Positions 25,566-34,361 of a stretch of 64,000 bases of DNA are shown piece after piece. Position 1 is the first letter of the stretch. Each line of letters opens with the position of its first letter. Location: contig NZ_AJLR01000146.1 of assembly GCF_000307855.1 (NCBI RefSeq), positions 124,001 through 188,000 of the forward strand. The letters are read 5' to 3'. A program made the translations under genes and the position numbers. The notes beneath the pieces were generated by a model. That model did not search any database. It was not told where the DNA came from and was given only the letters and a program-made list of their open reading frames with translations. Source of the DNA: Schinkia azotoformans LMG 9581. GTDB taxonomy: Bacteria > Bacillota > Bacilli > Bacillales > Bacillaceae_J.

Positions 25566-26008
25566 TATAATGGAGTTATTAGTAATGGAAAGCGGATATT
25601 CAAAATTATGAGTCTTTCCAAGCAGATAATTTTGACCACTTTTTTAAAGAAAAGTTAAGGCCATACGGACAGCCGGGTCAAATGCCGATTGGTAACTTAG
25701 GTTACCTTATTGATTGAGTTAAAAGCTCAAATTTTATAAGTTGGTTACTTTACAACCAGTGCATAGTGCACACAACTTGTGAAACGGTCAATAAGAGTGG
25801 TAAAGGCGATTATTTGCTATATAGACTCTGAGCCTAAATGATATATTTTGAATATTGAAGAGCTTTTCCATAAGATTGCTAGAATTTTATGGCTGGCTTA
25901 AACTGTTGTGCTTTTTTGTTTTAAGTTTAAGCTAATCTTCATATTTATGATGATATCAAAAGCAAGTGTGCGCGCGAAAAATGCGGTTATACACTTGCTT
26001 TTTTTGTT
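25566..26008 (+). ncRNA. candidate structured RNA / leader upstream of the polyamine genes
   Basis: The 597 bp between the PgpA-like gene and the next CDS has no reading frame but many helices. ACCACTTTT (25635-25643) pairs with AAGAGTGGT (25793-25801); CTTATTGA (25706-25713) with TCAATAAG (25788-25795). Nested inside are GGTAAC/GTTACC (25691-25706), TTGAG/CTCAA (25714-25730), TGGTT/AACCA (25742-25758) and GTGCA/TGCAC (25759-25771), the last two within AAGT...ACTT. Further on, CCATAA/TTATGG (25868-25892) and GCTTAAAC/GTTTAAGC (25896-25932). It ends in a terminator at 25958-26006, about 55 bp before the synthase gene. TATAAT at 25566-25571 may be its -10. No known riboswitch class was recognised. 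Confidence 0.6.
25958..26006 (+). terminator. terminator/attenuator before the carboxyspermidine genes
   Basis: AGCAAGTGT (25961-25969) / ACACTTGCT (25991-25999) with a GC-rich interior (GCGCGCG / TGCGG), followed by TTTTTTTG. It ends the RNA at 25566 and can attenuate the gene at 26062. Confidence 0.85.
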
Positions 26009-26061
26009 TGGTATTTTTTAGTTGTTGAAAATAAAAATCTATTATAAGGGAGAGCGGAAAA

Positions 26062-27318
26062 ATGGGAAAAGCACTTATTATTGGTTGTGGCGGAGTTGCT
26101 GCTGTATCAATTCACAAATGTGTTCAAAACAGCGAGGTATTTGAAGAAATTTGTATCGCGAGCCGTACTAAATCTAAATGTGATGAATTAAAAGCGAAAT
26201 TAGATGGTGGAAAAACAAAAATTACAACTGCCCAAGTTGATGCAAATAATGTTGATGAGCTAATCGCATTAATTAATGAAGTAAAACCAGATATCGTTAT
26301 GAATTTAGCATTGCCATATCAAGATTTAACTATTATGGATGCTTGTCTTGCCACAAAAACACACTATATGGATACTGCAAACTATGAGCCAGAAGATACT
26401 GCGAAGTTTGAATATAAGTGGCAATGGGAATACCGCGAGCGTTTTGAAAAAGCTGGTATTACTGCACTATTAGGCAGCGGCTTCGACCCAGGTGTAACAG
26501 GTGTATTTTCCGCTTATGCTCTTAAGCATTATTTTGATGAAATTGAATACATTGATATCCTAGACTGCAACGGCGGTGATCATGGCTATCCATTTGCTAC
26601 AAATTTCAACCCTGAAATCAACATCCGTGAAGTTTCTGCGAACGGAAGATACTGGGAAAACGGCGAATGGATTGAAACAAAACCAATGGAAATCAAGCGC
26701 GTATACAACTTCGATGAAGTTGGCGAAAAAGATATGTATTTGTTATATCACGAAGAGCTTGAATCACTTGCACAAAACATGCCTGGACTCAAGCGAATCC
26801 GTTTCTTCATGACATTTGGCCAAAGCTATTTAACACATCTAAAATGTCTTGAAAATGTAGGCATGACTTCCATTGAGCCGATTGAATATGAAGGAAAGCA
26901 AATTATTCCGCTTCAGTTCTTGAAAGCAGTATTACCTGACCCAGCTTCACTTGGTCCAAGAACAGTTGGAAAAACAAATATTGGCTGTATCTTTAAAGGT
27001 AAAAAAGATGGAGTAGATAAAACTTATTACGTATATAATGTTTGTGATCATCAAGAATGCTACAAAGAGGTAGGTTCACAGGCTATTTCTTATACTACTG
27101 GTGTTCCTGCGATGATTGGTGCCATGATGATTTTGACTGGTAAGTGGAATAAGCCAGGCGTATACAATATTGAAGAATTTGACCCAGATCCATTCATGGA
27201 AGCATTAAATGTTTGGGGACTCCCTTGGAAGGAAGACTTTAACCCAGTTCTTGTGGATGCACTTCCAGAAGAATCAGGGGATTCTAAGAAATCTAAAGAA
27301 GTGGAGTTAGTAGGATAA
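26062..27318 (+). CDS. carboxy(nor)spermidine synthase/dehydrogenase (saccharopine dehydrogenase-like)
   Basis: 418 residues. It condenses aspartate semialdehyde with putrescine (or diaminopropane) and reduces the imine with NADPH to carboxyspermidine or carboxynorspermidine. Visible: ALIIGCGGVAAVSIHKC at 4-20 (Rossmann), IASRTKSKCDEL near 31, NLALPYQDLTIMDACL near 81, GFDPGVTGVFSAYALKH near 138 and NGGDHGYPFATNFNPEINIREV near 170. The partner decarboxylase starts two bases after the stop. Preceded by an RNA leader with a terminator, so possibly attenuated by product. Confidence 0.92.
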   Translation: MGKALIIGCGGVAAVSIHKCVQNSEVFEEICIASRTKSKCDELKAKLDGGKTKITTAQVDANNVDELIALINEVKPDIVMNLALPYQDLTIMDACLATKTHYMDTANYEPEDTAKFEYKWQWEYRERFEKAGITALLGSGFDPGVTGVFSAYALKHYFDEIEYIDILDCNGGDHGYPFATNFNPEINIREVSANGRYWENGEWIETKPMEIKRVYNFDEVGEKDMYLLYHEELESLAQNMPGLKRIRFFMTFGQSYLTHLKCLENVGMTSIEPIEYEGKQIIPLQFLKAVLPDPASLGPRTVGKTNIGCIFKGKKDGVDKTYYVYNVCDHQECYKEVGSQAISYTTGVPAMIGAMMILTGKWNKPGVYNIEEFDPDPFMEALNVWGLPWKEDFNPVLVDALPEESGDSKKSKEVELVG

Positions 27319-27319
27319 G

Positions 27320-28447
27320 ATGCGTTTTGAAGAATTACCGACACCATGCTATGTAGTAGATGAGAACTTGCTCGAAAAGAATCTTAAAATCTTGAACGGG
27401 GTCATGGAGCGTACAGGGGCTAAGATTATTTTGGCACAAAAGGCATTTTCAATGTATACGATGTATCCACTAATTGGAAGATATTTAAGCGGTACAGCAG
27501 CAAGCGGCCTATATGAGGCTAAGCTTGGGTATGAAGAAATGGGCAAAGAAAATCATGTCTTTGCCCCTGCTTACCGTGAAGATGAAATAGATGAAATTAT
27601 CTCTTATTGCGATCATATTATTTTCAATTCCTTTTCACAGGTTGAAAAATTTCGTGATAAAGTTCTGAAGGCTGGAAAAAAAATCGGCCTGCGCATCAAC
27701 CCGGAATGCTCAACCCAGGTTGGACATGATATTTATAACCCATGTGCAGTGGGTTCGCGCTTCGGTGTAACGATTGAGCATTTTCGTCCGGAGCAATTGG
27801 AAGGTATATCAGGGTTTCACTTCCATACACTTTGCCAGCAAAACTCTGATGACTTAGCGAAAACCCTTGATGCTGTCGAAGAAAAGTTTGGCCCTTATCT
27901 TTCAAAAATGGAATGGATTAACTTCGGTGGTGGACACCACATTACAAGAGAAGACTATGATATTGCATTATTAGAAGAATGCATCAAGCGGATGCAGGAT
28001 AAATACGGCTTGCATGTGTACCTTGAGCCGGGTGAAGCAGTTGCTTTAAATGCTGGGTATCTTGTAACGACTGTACTAGATACTTTGAAAAATGGGATGG
28101 ATATTGCGATCCTAGACACATCAGCATCTTGTCATATGCCGGATGTTCTTGAGATGCCATATCGCCCGCCATTAATCGACTCAGGGGAACCAGGTGAAAA
28201 GCCATACACCTATCGCCTTGGTGGACAAACATGTCTTTCAGGTGATACCATTGGAGACTATTCCTTCGATCAGCCATTAGAAGGTGGAGAACGCCTTGTT
28301 TTTGGCGACATGGCAATTTATACAATGGTTAAAAACACAACATTTAACGGAATGCCATTACCAACCATTGCCGTTCAAGATAAAAACGGTGACTGCCGAG
28401 TTGTACATCAATTTAACTATCAAGATTTTAAAATGCGATTAGCGTAA
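27320..28447 (+). CDS. nspC: carboxy(nor)spermidine decarboxylase NspC
   Basis: 375 residues, PLP-dependent alanine-racemase-fold decarboxylase that yields spermidine or norspermidine. Visible: PTPCYVVDENLLEKNL near 7-22, KIILAQKAFSMY near 35-46 with the PLP lysine at 41, GSRFGVTIEHF near 140, FHFHTLCQQNSDDL near 160, EPGEAVALNAGYL near 234, and DTSASCHMPDVLE with the active-site Cys near 260. Forms an operon with the synthase and ends at a terminator. Confidence 0.95.
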   Translation: MRFEELPTPCYVVDENLLEKNLKILNGVMERTGAKIILAQKAFSMYTMYPLIGRYLSGTAASGLYEAKLGYEEMGKENHVFAPAYREDEIDEIISYCDHIIFNSFSQVEKFRDKVLKAGKKIGLRINPECSTQVGHDIYNPCAVGSRFGVTIEHFRPEQLEGISGFHFHTLCQQNSDDLAKTLDAVEEKFGPYLSKMEWINFGGGHHITREDYDIALLEECIKRMQDKYGLHVYLEPGEAVALNAGYLVTTVLDTLKNGMDIAILDTSASCHMPDVLEMPYRPPLIDSGEPGEKPYTYRLGGQTCLSGDTIGDYSFDQPLEGGERLVFGDMAIYTMVKNTTFNGMPLPTIAVQDKNGDCRVVHQFNYQDFKMRLA

Positions 28448-28466
28448 GATTATTAAGTTACTATTA

Positions 28467-28504
28467 AGCCACCATCTAGGTATAAACCAGATGGTGGCTT
28501 TTTT
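28467..28504 (+). terminator. terminator of the polyamine operon
   Basis: Stem AAGCCACCATCT (28467-28478) / AGATGGTGGCTT (28489-28500), loop AGGTATAAACC, then TTTT. Perfect 12-bp stem. Confidence 0.92.
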
Positions 28505-28537
28505 GGGGTATAAGATTCCCCAATAATAAAATAAAAA

Positions 28538-28772
28538 TTGGTATGACTACTTTACAGATAAATTAGTAAAACTGGTAATACCGATTATAAAAAATCCTTT
28601 CGAGTGTATTAATATAAATTTTAGTAACAATAAAAAGGACGAAAATTAAAAAATTAGTAGAATTTAAGGTGTATTTTTGAAATAAATCTACAAAAAATAT
28701 TGACAGCGTTTCCAAAATATAATAAATTGGTAATACAGGTTAAGGAACTAAAAATAAAATTGGTAATACAGT
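28538..28772 (+). promoter_or_regulatory. promoter with four GntR/FadR-type operator copies
   Basis: The motif TTGGTAATACAG or a close variant occurs at 28538-28550 (TTGGTATGACTAC), 28572-28584 (CTGGTAATACCGA), 28727-28739 (TTGGTAATACAGG) and 28760-28772 (TTGGTAATACAGT). It resembles the TGGTnnnACCA half-palindromes bound by FadR-subfamily regulators. TTGACA (28700-28705), a 17-nt spacer and TAAATT (28723-28728) form a sigma-A promoter whose -10 touches the third copy, implying autoregulation by the GntR gene that follows. The 357-bp gap has no other gene. Confidence 0.6.
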
Positions 28773-28804
28773 TTTATAGATTAGCAGAGAAAGGGGTAGA
28801 CAAT

Positions 28805-29512
28805 ATGGAGATTGTGTCTATTCAGCATAATCGTCTTGCCTTTAAGGTATCTCAACAAATAATTGAATTAATAAAAACTGGAGAATATAAGCCGGGTGAA
28901 CGCTTGCCTTCTGAAAGAGAGTTAGCCGAAAAAATGGGCGTTAGTAGGGGACCCCTTCGAGAGGCTTTAAGCGCTCTTCAATCAGCAAATATAATTACTA
29001 CCAAGACAGGAGCAGGGACATTTGTAAATGAAGTTATCCCAACTAAAAAAAATGCTTTTAAGGCACTTGCAAGTACGCTGAGTGACCAAAGCCCTATCGA
29101 TATATTGGAAGTAAGGGAACCAATTGAAGTGAAAGCGGTTGCTTTAGCTGCAGAAAATCGTACTGAACAAGATATTAAAAATATGCTAAAAGCATTGGAA
29201 AAACAAAAATTATTATTAAGTTTGGGAAAAGATCCAAAAGATGCGGATATGGAATTTCATTTAGCCATTGCAAAAGCAACAAATAATACAGTTTTGGAGA
29301 AAACAATGGAGTTAATTTTTTCTTTAATGGATCAAGACTTTTGGGAAGCAATGATGGAGAATCTTTCTGATAAAATCTACAAAGATGAGAAAGCGATAAA
29401 GGAATATATTTGGATTCATGAAGAAATCTTAAGTGCAATAGTAAATAGAAATAAAGAAAAAGCGCAATTATTAATGAAGCTCCATCTTAATGATCAAATA
29501 GAAAAGTTATAG
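28805..29512 (+). CDS. GntR-family (FadR subfamily) regulator of the catabolic island
   Basis: 235 residues from MEIVSIQHNRLAF at 28805; the frame upstream to 28700 overlaps the promoter and operators. N-terminal winged HTH (ERLPSERELAEKMGVSRGPL, TGAGTFVNE, about 12-75) and C-terminal FadR-type FCD helical ligand domain (LEVREPIEVKAVALAAENR near 102, DMEFHLAIAKATNNTVL near 149). It opens a 14.5-kb run of co-directed transport and catabolic genes and probably represses them until an organic-acid-like inducer binds. Confidence 0.88.
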   Translation: MEIVSIQHNRLAFKVSQQIIELIKTGEYKPGERLPSERELAEKMGVSRGPLREALSALQSANIITTKTGAGTFVNEVIPTKKNAFKALASTLSDQSPIDILEVREPIEVKAVALAAENRTEQDIKNMLKALEKQKLLLSLGKDPKDADMEFHLAIAKATNNTVLEKTMELIFSLMDQDFWEAMMENLSDKIYKDEKAIKEYIWIHEEILSAIVNRNKEKAQLLMKLHLNDQIEKL

Positions 29513-29560
29513 TATTTTTTTGAGTTGAATAGATCGAATATTCAAGGGAGATTGAATAAT

Positions 29561-30709
29561 ATGAAAATTACAGAAATAGAGGCATTTAATTTAAAGTACG
29601 ATGTAGAATACCCTTATGGAATGTCAAGAGGTTTAGTGTCATCCCGTGGCTCTACCATTATTATTGTAAAAACGGATGAAGGAATAGTAGGATTTGGGGA
29701 AACATGGGGGGGAGGTACTCCTTCTTTAGAACATATTAAACAAGTTTCATCCTTATATATAGGTCAAGATCCGTTCGACAGAGATATTCTTTTCAAAAAG
29801 TGTATGGATTCTCTTTATCACCTCGGCCATGGAGGATTACATATAGCTGCTTTGAGCGGTATTGATTTAGCGTTGTGGGACATAATTGGTAAAGCTTGCA
29901 ATCAGTCTGTTTCCAAATTATTAGGAGGACAATCGCGAAACAAGATTATGGCCTATGCATCTACCGGATATTTAAGTGAAACGTCATCATTAAAAGAGCT
30001 TTCAGACCAAATTGAAAATGCCATGGAGTTAGGTTTTAAGGCAGTAAAAATTAAAATAGGAAAAAGCCCTGAATCTGACCGTGAAAGAGTTAAACTTACT
30101 CGTCAGATAACCGGTGAAGGTGTACTTATTCTAGTAGATGCAAATGGAAATTACAAGCGAGATAGTGCATATAAAAGTGCGAGATTGATAGAAGAATATG
30201 ATATTCATTGGTATGAGGAGCCAGTATCACCAGAAGACATCGAAGGATTTCGATATTTAAAAGAACAGACTTCCATCCCATTAGCATCAGGTGAAGCCTT
30301 GTTTACCAGGTATGGTTTTAGAAACTACATTGAAAGAGGATTAATTGATTTTGTACAACCTGATTTAAGTAAATGCGGTGGTTTTACAGAAGCACTCGCC
30401 ATAACAACCTTAGCTCAAACCTATAACTTAAATGTTTCTGCCCATGTATGGGGAACAGCAGTTGGAGTTGCTGCAGCCACACAGTTTATGGCTTACCTTC
30501 CAATCCATCCACATACAATGAATGAGCCGGCACCTATTCTATTTGAATATGATACTAGTAAAAACCCACTTCGTACTGGGATTATTAATGAGAACATAAT
30601 AGTTAGAAATGGTTTTATAGAAGTGAGTGAAGGTTCTGGATTAGGAGTTACCCTAAACACTGAATTAATAAATAAATACGCTGCAGAAGGTACTGTATTA
30701 GCTTTTTAA
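29561..30709 (+). CDS. enolase-superfamily enzyme, mandelate racemase-like
   Basis: 382 residues from MKITEIEAFNLKY at 29561, after AAGGGAGA. Mg-binding and catalytic elements: KAVKIKIG (KxK) near 159-166, LVDANGNY near 195, WYEEPVSPED near 219, SGEALFTRYG near 245, FVQPDLSKCGG near 268, and SAHVWGTAVG near 298 whose His suits the mandelate-racemase subgroup. It should abstract the proton alpha to a carboxylate (racemisation, epimerisation or dehydration). Substrate unknown; a second enolase-superfamily gene of a different subgroup follows at 34362. Confidence 0.85.
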   Translation: MKITEIEAFNLKYDVEYPYGMSRGLVSSRGSTIIIVKTDEGIVGFGETWGGGTPSLEHIKQVSSLYIGQDPFDRDILFKKCMDSLYHLGHGGLHIAALSGIDLALWDIIGKACNQSVSKLLGGQSRNKIMAYASTGYLSETSSLKELSDQIENAMELGFKAVKIKIGKSPESDRERVKLTRQITGEGVLILVDANGNYKRDSAYKSARLIEEYDIHWYEEPVSPEDIEGFRYLKEQTSIPLASGEALFTRYGFRNYIERGLIDFVQPDLSKCGGFTEALAITTLAQTYNLNVSAHVWGTAVGVAAATQFMAYLPIHPHTMNEPAPILFEYDTSKNPLRTGIINENIIVRNGFIEVSEGSGLGVTLNTELINKYAAEGTVLAF

Positions 30710-30768
30710 AAATAGCATCAAGATTTTGACAAATATATACTCTATTAAGAAAGAAGGGGAACTGATTA

Positions 30769-32352
30769 ATGAAGAGTTGGTTTAAAAAGTTAAGCGTTTT
30801 ATTTTTAGTTGTAATGGTTTTTGCTGGATGTAGCAGTAACAAACCAGTAGAAAATGTATCATCAAATTCTTCTGAACCTTCAGGAGAGGCAGAGACACCA
30901 ACTACTAATGGCGGTGAAATAATCTTTGGTACTGTGACCGAGACCCCGAGTTTAGATCCATTTCTAGAAGCAGCCGATGAACGTTCTAGACGTACAGTAT
31001 TAATGTATGAAGGATTAACATGGGTTGACGAAAAAATGCAAGTTCAACCTAGATTGGCTGGTAAATGGGAAATTAGTGAAGACGGTAAGGTTTACACTTT
31101 TACATTACGTGATGATGTCTATTTCCATAATGGTGCGAAGATGACTGCAGAGGATGTGAAATATAGTTATGAATTATTTTTAGATGAGTCATTTGGTACT
31201 GGTGGAGCTGGTGATTTTACTGCTGTAGATAGTATTGAAATCGTTGATGACACAACTGTGAAATTTACCTTAAAGACACCATATGCTAGTTTGTTAGCTG
31301 CTTTAGGCGGTCGGTATGGTGCTGTTGTTCCAAAAGGGACATATGATAACGGTGATCTAAAGAATGAAGCTGTTGGAACAGGACCTTTTAAATTAGTTAA
31401 ATGGACGCCAAATAATAGTATGGTTCTTGAGAAATTTGATCAATATTGGAGCGATGAAAGAGGATTCTTAGATAAGATTACAATTCAAATAGTTCCAGAT
31501 GAAAATAGTTTATTAGCGGGAATTCGTTCAGGTCAAATTGATGCAGCATTATTAACAGATTCAAAGTTCTATACAATGATAAAAGATAACCCGAAGTTGA
31601 ATGTTGAAAGGCATCCAGCATTAAGATGGACAACTTTGGATTTTGCAAACAATGTAGAGCCTTTTAATGATCCTCGCGTAAGACAAGCTATCTTAAAAGG
31701 TATTGATAAGGAAGAAGTAATGATTGCGGCAACAGATGGTGTTGGATCAGTCATTGGAGCAATGCCGCCTGCGTTCAGTGATTGGGTTGTACCTGTTAGT
31801 GGTTTGGAAAATCAGACAAGGGATGTAGAAGGTGCTAAGAAATTATTAGCAGAGGCTGGTTATGCTGATGGATTTAATATGCCTCTTCGTATCATTAGCA
31901 GTTTTGCTTGGATGAGACCTGCTGCAGAGGTTATTGCATCTAATCTAAGTGAAATTGGTATAACAGTAGATATTGAAACAGTAGATTTAGGTGTTTGGAT
32001 CAAGGACTGGAGTAATTATAACTCACCAAATACGTTTAACGAATGGGGAGGATTTACAGATCCAGACCTATTATACTATCGCCACTTTAGAGCGAAGCCT
32101 GAAGGCGGTGATTGGAGACGATGGAATAATGAAGAAGGTTCAAAATTATTAGATCAGGCAAGAGTAGAAACACAACAAGAAGCAAGACAAGAGATTTATA
32201 ACTCATTCCAGCATTTAATGGCTACAGAAGTACCAAGTATTCCGTTATTCTCACCTGATAGTATCGTAGTTTCTCAAAAACATGTTATTGACTATATACA
32301 TCATCCATCTGGTTGGTGGTATGGATTAACTTGCGCTAAAGTCCAAAAATAA
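30769..32352 (+). CDS. ABC-importer substrate-binding lipoprotein, peptide/opine/nickel family 5
   Basis: 527 residues. Signal peptide with lipobox VFAGC (Cys 21) and a Ser/Glu/Thr-rich linker, then the family-5 fold: LDPFLEAADERSRRTVLMYE near 63-82, LAGKWEISEDGKVYTFTLRD near 101, FHNGAKMTAEDVKYSYEL near 125, GTGPFKLVKW near 203, and NDPRVRQAILKGIDKEEVM near 302. It delivers an oligopeptide-like or opine-like ligand to the permeases encoded downstream. Separated from them by a stable hairpin. Confidence 0.93.
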   Translation: MKSWFKKLSVLFLVVMVFAGCSSNKPVENVSSNSSEPSGEAETPTTNGGEIIFGTVTETPSLDPFLEAADERSRRTVLMYEGLTWVDEKMQVQPRLAGKWEISEDGKVYTFTLRDDVYFHNGAKMTAEDVKYSYELFLDESFGTGGAGDFTAVDSIEIVDDTTVKFTLKTPYASLLAALGGRYGAVVPKGTYDNGDLKNEAVGTGPFKLVKWTPNNSMVLEKFDQYWSDERGFLDKITIQIVPDENSLLAGIRSGQIDAALLTDSKFYTMIKDNPKLNVERHPALRWTTLDFANNVEPFNDPRVRQAILKGIDKEEVMIAATDGVGSVIGAMPPAFSDWVVPVSGLENQTRDVEGAKKLLAEAGYADGFNMPLRIISSFAWMRPAAEVIASNLSEIGITVDIETVDLGVWIKDWSNYNSPNTFNEWGGFTDPDLLYYRHFRAKPEGGDWRRWNNEEGSKLLDQARVETQQEARQEIYNSFQHLMATEVPSIPLFSPDSIVVSQKHVIDYIHHPSGWWYGLTCAKVQK

Positions 32353-32378
32353 CATGGTACAGTGACATTAATGTGATA

Positions 32379-32388
32379 GTCATACCAC
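32379..32388 (-). promoter_or_regulatory. possible additional GntR operator
   Basis: GTCATACCAC at 32379-32388 is the reverse complement of GTGGTATGAC, matching the motif at 28538-28550. It lies between the binding-protein gene and the first permease gene and may add local control. Confidence 0.35.
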
Positions 32389-32420
32389 AAAAACATCATT
32401 GCCACGATGATAATACAACA

Positions 32421-32456
32421 AAGATGTAAGTATCTATTTTTTGATACTTACATCTT
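32421..32456 (+). other. intercistronic 14-bp hairpin
   Basis: AAGATGTAAGTATC (32421-32434) / GATACTTACATCTT (32443-32456), loop TATTTTTT. No T-run follows, so it more likely stabilises the binding-protein mRNA 3' end than terminates. Such hairpins often let the binding protein outnumber its permeases. Confidence 0.6.
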
Positions 32457-32492
32457 AATTTAACTGACATTGAAGAAGGGAGTGAATCCTTT

Positions 32493-33440
32493 ATGGGTGT
32501 ATATGTTGTTAAAAGAATTCTATCAATGATTCCTACTATTATTGGAGTTAGCTTGCTTGTATTTTTACTAATGGAATTAATACCAGGATCCGTTGTGGAA
32601 CAGATGTTGGGGATTGAAGGAAATAATCCAGAAGCTCAAAAAAAATTAGAGGAATTTTTTGGATTAAATGAACCATTTTATGTTCAATATTGGAATTGGA
32701 TTAGTGGGGTAATAGTTGGTGATTTAGGTGTTTCGTGGCGTTCTGGTGACCCAATCCTTCCTACCCTGTTAAATGCATTTATAATCACTGGTGAAATGGC
32801 GGTATTTGCTGTCATCGTAAGTGTAATCATTGGTATGCCTTTTGGTATACTTGCAGCTCTAAAGCCATACGGTATTATTGACAACATTTTACGAGTCCTA
32901 TCATTAGCAGGTGTTTCGATACCTGTCTTCTTTCAAGGTACATTACTAATTTTAATATTTTCACTATTTTTCCCGTGGGCACCACCAGTTGTATATCAAT
33001 ATCCATGGGAGTCTTTATCTCAAAACCTTCAAATAATGATATTGCCAGCTATAGCCCTTGGTATAGCAAGCAGTGCCGTGGTTATGAGGATGACTCGATC
33101 CTCCTTATTAGAAACACTTGGACAGGACTTTATCCGAACAGCAAGATCTAAAGGAATTACTGAGACAGCAGTTATATTTGGTCATGCGTTAAAAAACATT
33201 TGGATATCGGTTATAACAGCTATTGGTTTGGAAATGGGACAAATTCTTGGTGGCGTAGTCGTTGTTGAGGTGGTGTTTAGTTTACCGGGGGTTGGCCAAT
33301 TAATTTTCAATAGTCTAGTACAACGTGATTTCCCTATTGTAATTGGCGGTATTTTATTCGTAACAATCATTGTTTTAATCATCAATACGATGATTGATCT
33401 TATTTACAAATTTGTTGATCCAAGGATTCGGTATGACTAA
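32493..33440 (+). CDS. ABC importer permease, DppB/OppB type
   Basis: 315 residues, six predicted transmembrane segments. N-terminal VVKRILSMIPTIIGVSLLVF, then FGLNEPFYVQYWNWI near 55, MILPAIALGIASSAVVMRMTR near 188-208 and DFIRTARSKGITE (EAA-like coupling loop) near 214. Its partner permease follows after 15 bp. Confidence 0.93.
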   Translation: MGVYVVKRILSMIPTIIGVSLLVFLLMELIPGSVVEQMLGIEGNNPEAQKKLEEFFGLNEPFYVQYWNWISGVIVGDLGVSWRSGDPILPTLLNAFIITGEMAVFAVIVSVIIGMPFGILAALKPYGIIDNILRVLSLAGVSIPVFFQGTLLILIFSLFFPWAPPVVYQYPWESLSQNLQIMILPAIALGIASSAVVMRMTRSSLLETLGQDFIRTARSKGITETAVIFGHALKNIWISVITAIGLEMGQILGGVVVVEVVFSLPGVGQLIFNSLVQRDFPIVIGGILFVTIIVLIINTMIDLIYKFVDPRIRYD

Positions 33441-33455
33441 TAAGGGGGGAGAAAT

Positions 33456-34349
33456 GTGAGCATGTTAGAAGTAGAACTAAATAAAAGTAAAAGAATTGAA
33501 AATAAGAAAAGTATGATCCCAAATTGGTTGAGAACTTTAATCAAACATAAAACACTTGTAGTTGGAAGCTTCTTCATTTTTATTTTCTTTATTTTTACTC
33601 TTTTCCCTACTCTTTTTTTTGCCAAGGATATAACAATTCAAACAAATAGTACCCTACGAATGTTAGCCCCATCCTTAGAGCATCCGTTTGGTACAGATCA
33701 TATTGGAAGAGATATACTGTCAAGGGTTATTTGGGGAACCAGAGTATCACTTGGTATTTCAGTTGGTGCGATGATGCTCGCAATGATAGTAGGAGGAACC
33801 TTGGGGTTAATTTCCGGGTACTTTGGCGGCATTTTAGATAACGTGATTGGTAGAATCATTGATGTTTTATATAGCTTTCCTTCACAAATACTTGGTATTT
33901 TTATTGCCGGTATTTTAGGGCCAAGTGTTAAAAATGTAATCATAGCAATTGCAATCGTATTCATCCCTGTTTTTTATAGAACGATGCGGGGCAGTGTTGT
34001 TAAGGAAAAAGAAAGGGAATATGTTGAAGCGGCCAGATCTTTAGGAATGAACGATACATATATCATGTTTGTTCACGTCTTAAGAAATTCAATCGTACCG
34101 GTAACTGTTCAGTTTACTGTCGGACTTGCTGTTGCTATCCAACTGGAAGCCGCATTAGGGTTTTTAGGTTTAGGCGTGCAGCCGCCTGCTGCTTCTTGGG
34201 GAAGTATATTGAATGATGGTATTGATTATTTATTATTTGCTCCATGGATTTCAATACTTCCAGGATTGTTTATGGTTTTAGCAGTTTTTAGTTTCAACCT
34301 AATTGGTGACGGGCTGCGTGATTTGCTAGACCCGCATTCTGAAAAATAA
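33456..34349 (+). CDS. ABC importer permease, DppC/OppC type
   Basis: 297 residues from GTG 33456 (AAGGGGGGAGA upstream); an ATG two codons later is equally possible. N-terminal cytoplasmic tail and first helix (TLVVGSFFIFIFFIFTLFPT), HPFGTDHIGRDILSRVIWGT near 75-94, EREYVEAARSLGMNDTYIMF (EAA motif) near 187, and QLEAALGFLGLGVQPPAASWG near 230. Standard second permease of a family-5 importer. Confidence 0.93.
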   Translation: MSMLEVELNKSKRIENKKSMIPNWLRTLIKHKTLVVGSFFIFIFFIFTLFPTLFFAKDITIQTNSTLRMLAPSLEHPFGTDHIGRDILSRVIWGTRVSLGISVGAMMLAMIVGGTLGLISGYFGGILDNVIGRIIDVLYSFPSQILGIFIAGILGPSVKNVIIAIAIVFIPVFYRTMRGSVVKEKEREYVEAARSLGMNDTYIMFVHVLRNSIVPVTVQFTVGLAVAIQLEAALGFLGLGVQPPAASWGSILNDGIDYLLFAPWISILPGLFMVLAVFSFNLIGDGLRDLLDPHSEK

Positions 34350-34361
34350 AGAGGTGTAATG

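Noticed and set aside
25566-26008. Assignment of the leader RNA to lysine, SAM, guanidine, M-box, c-di-AMP, fluoride, THF, ZTP or T-box classes
   Set aside because: None of the conserved core words of those classes as I recall them was found; RNase P, tmRNA, SRP and 6S RNA were likewise not matched.
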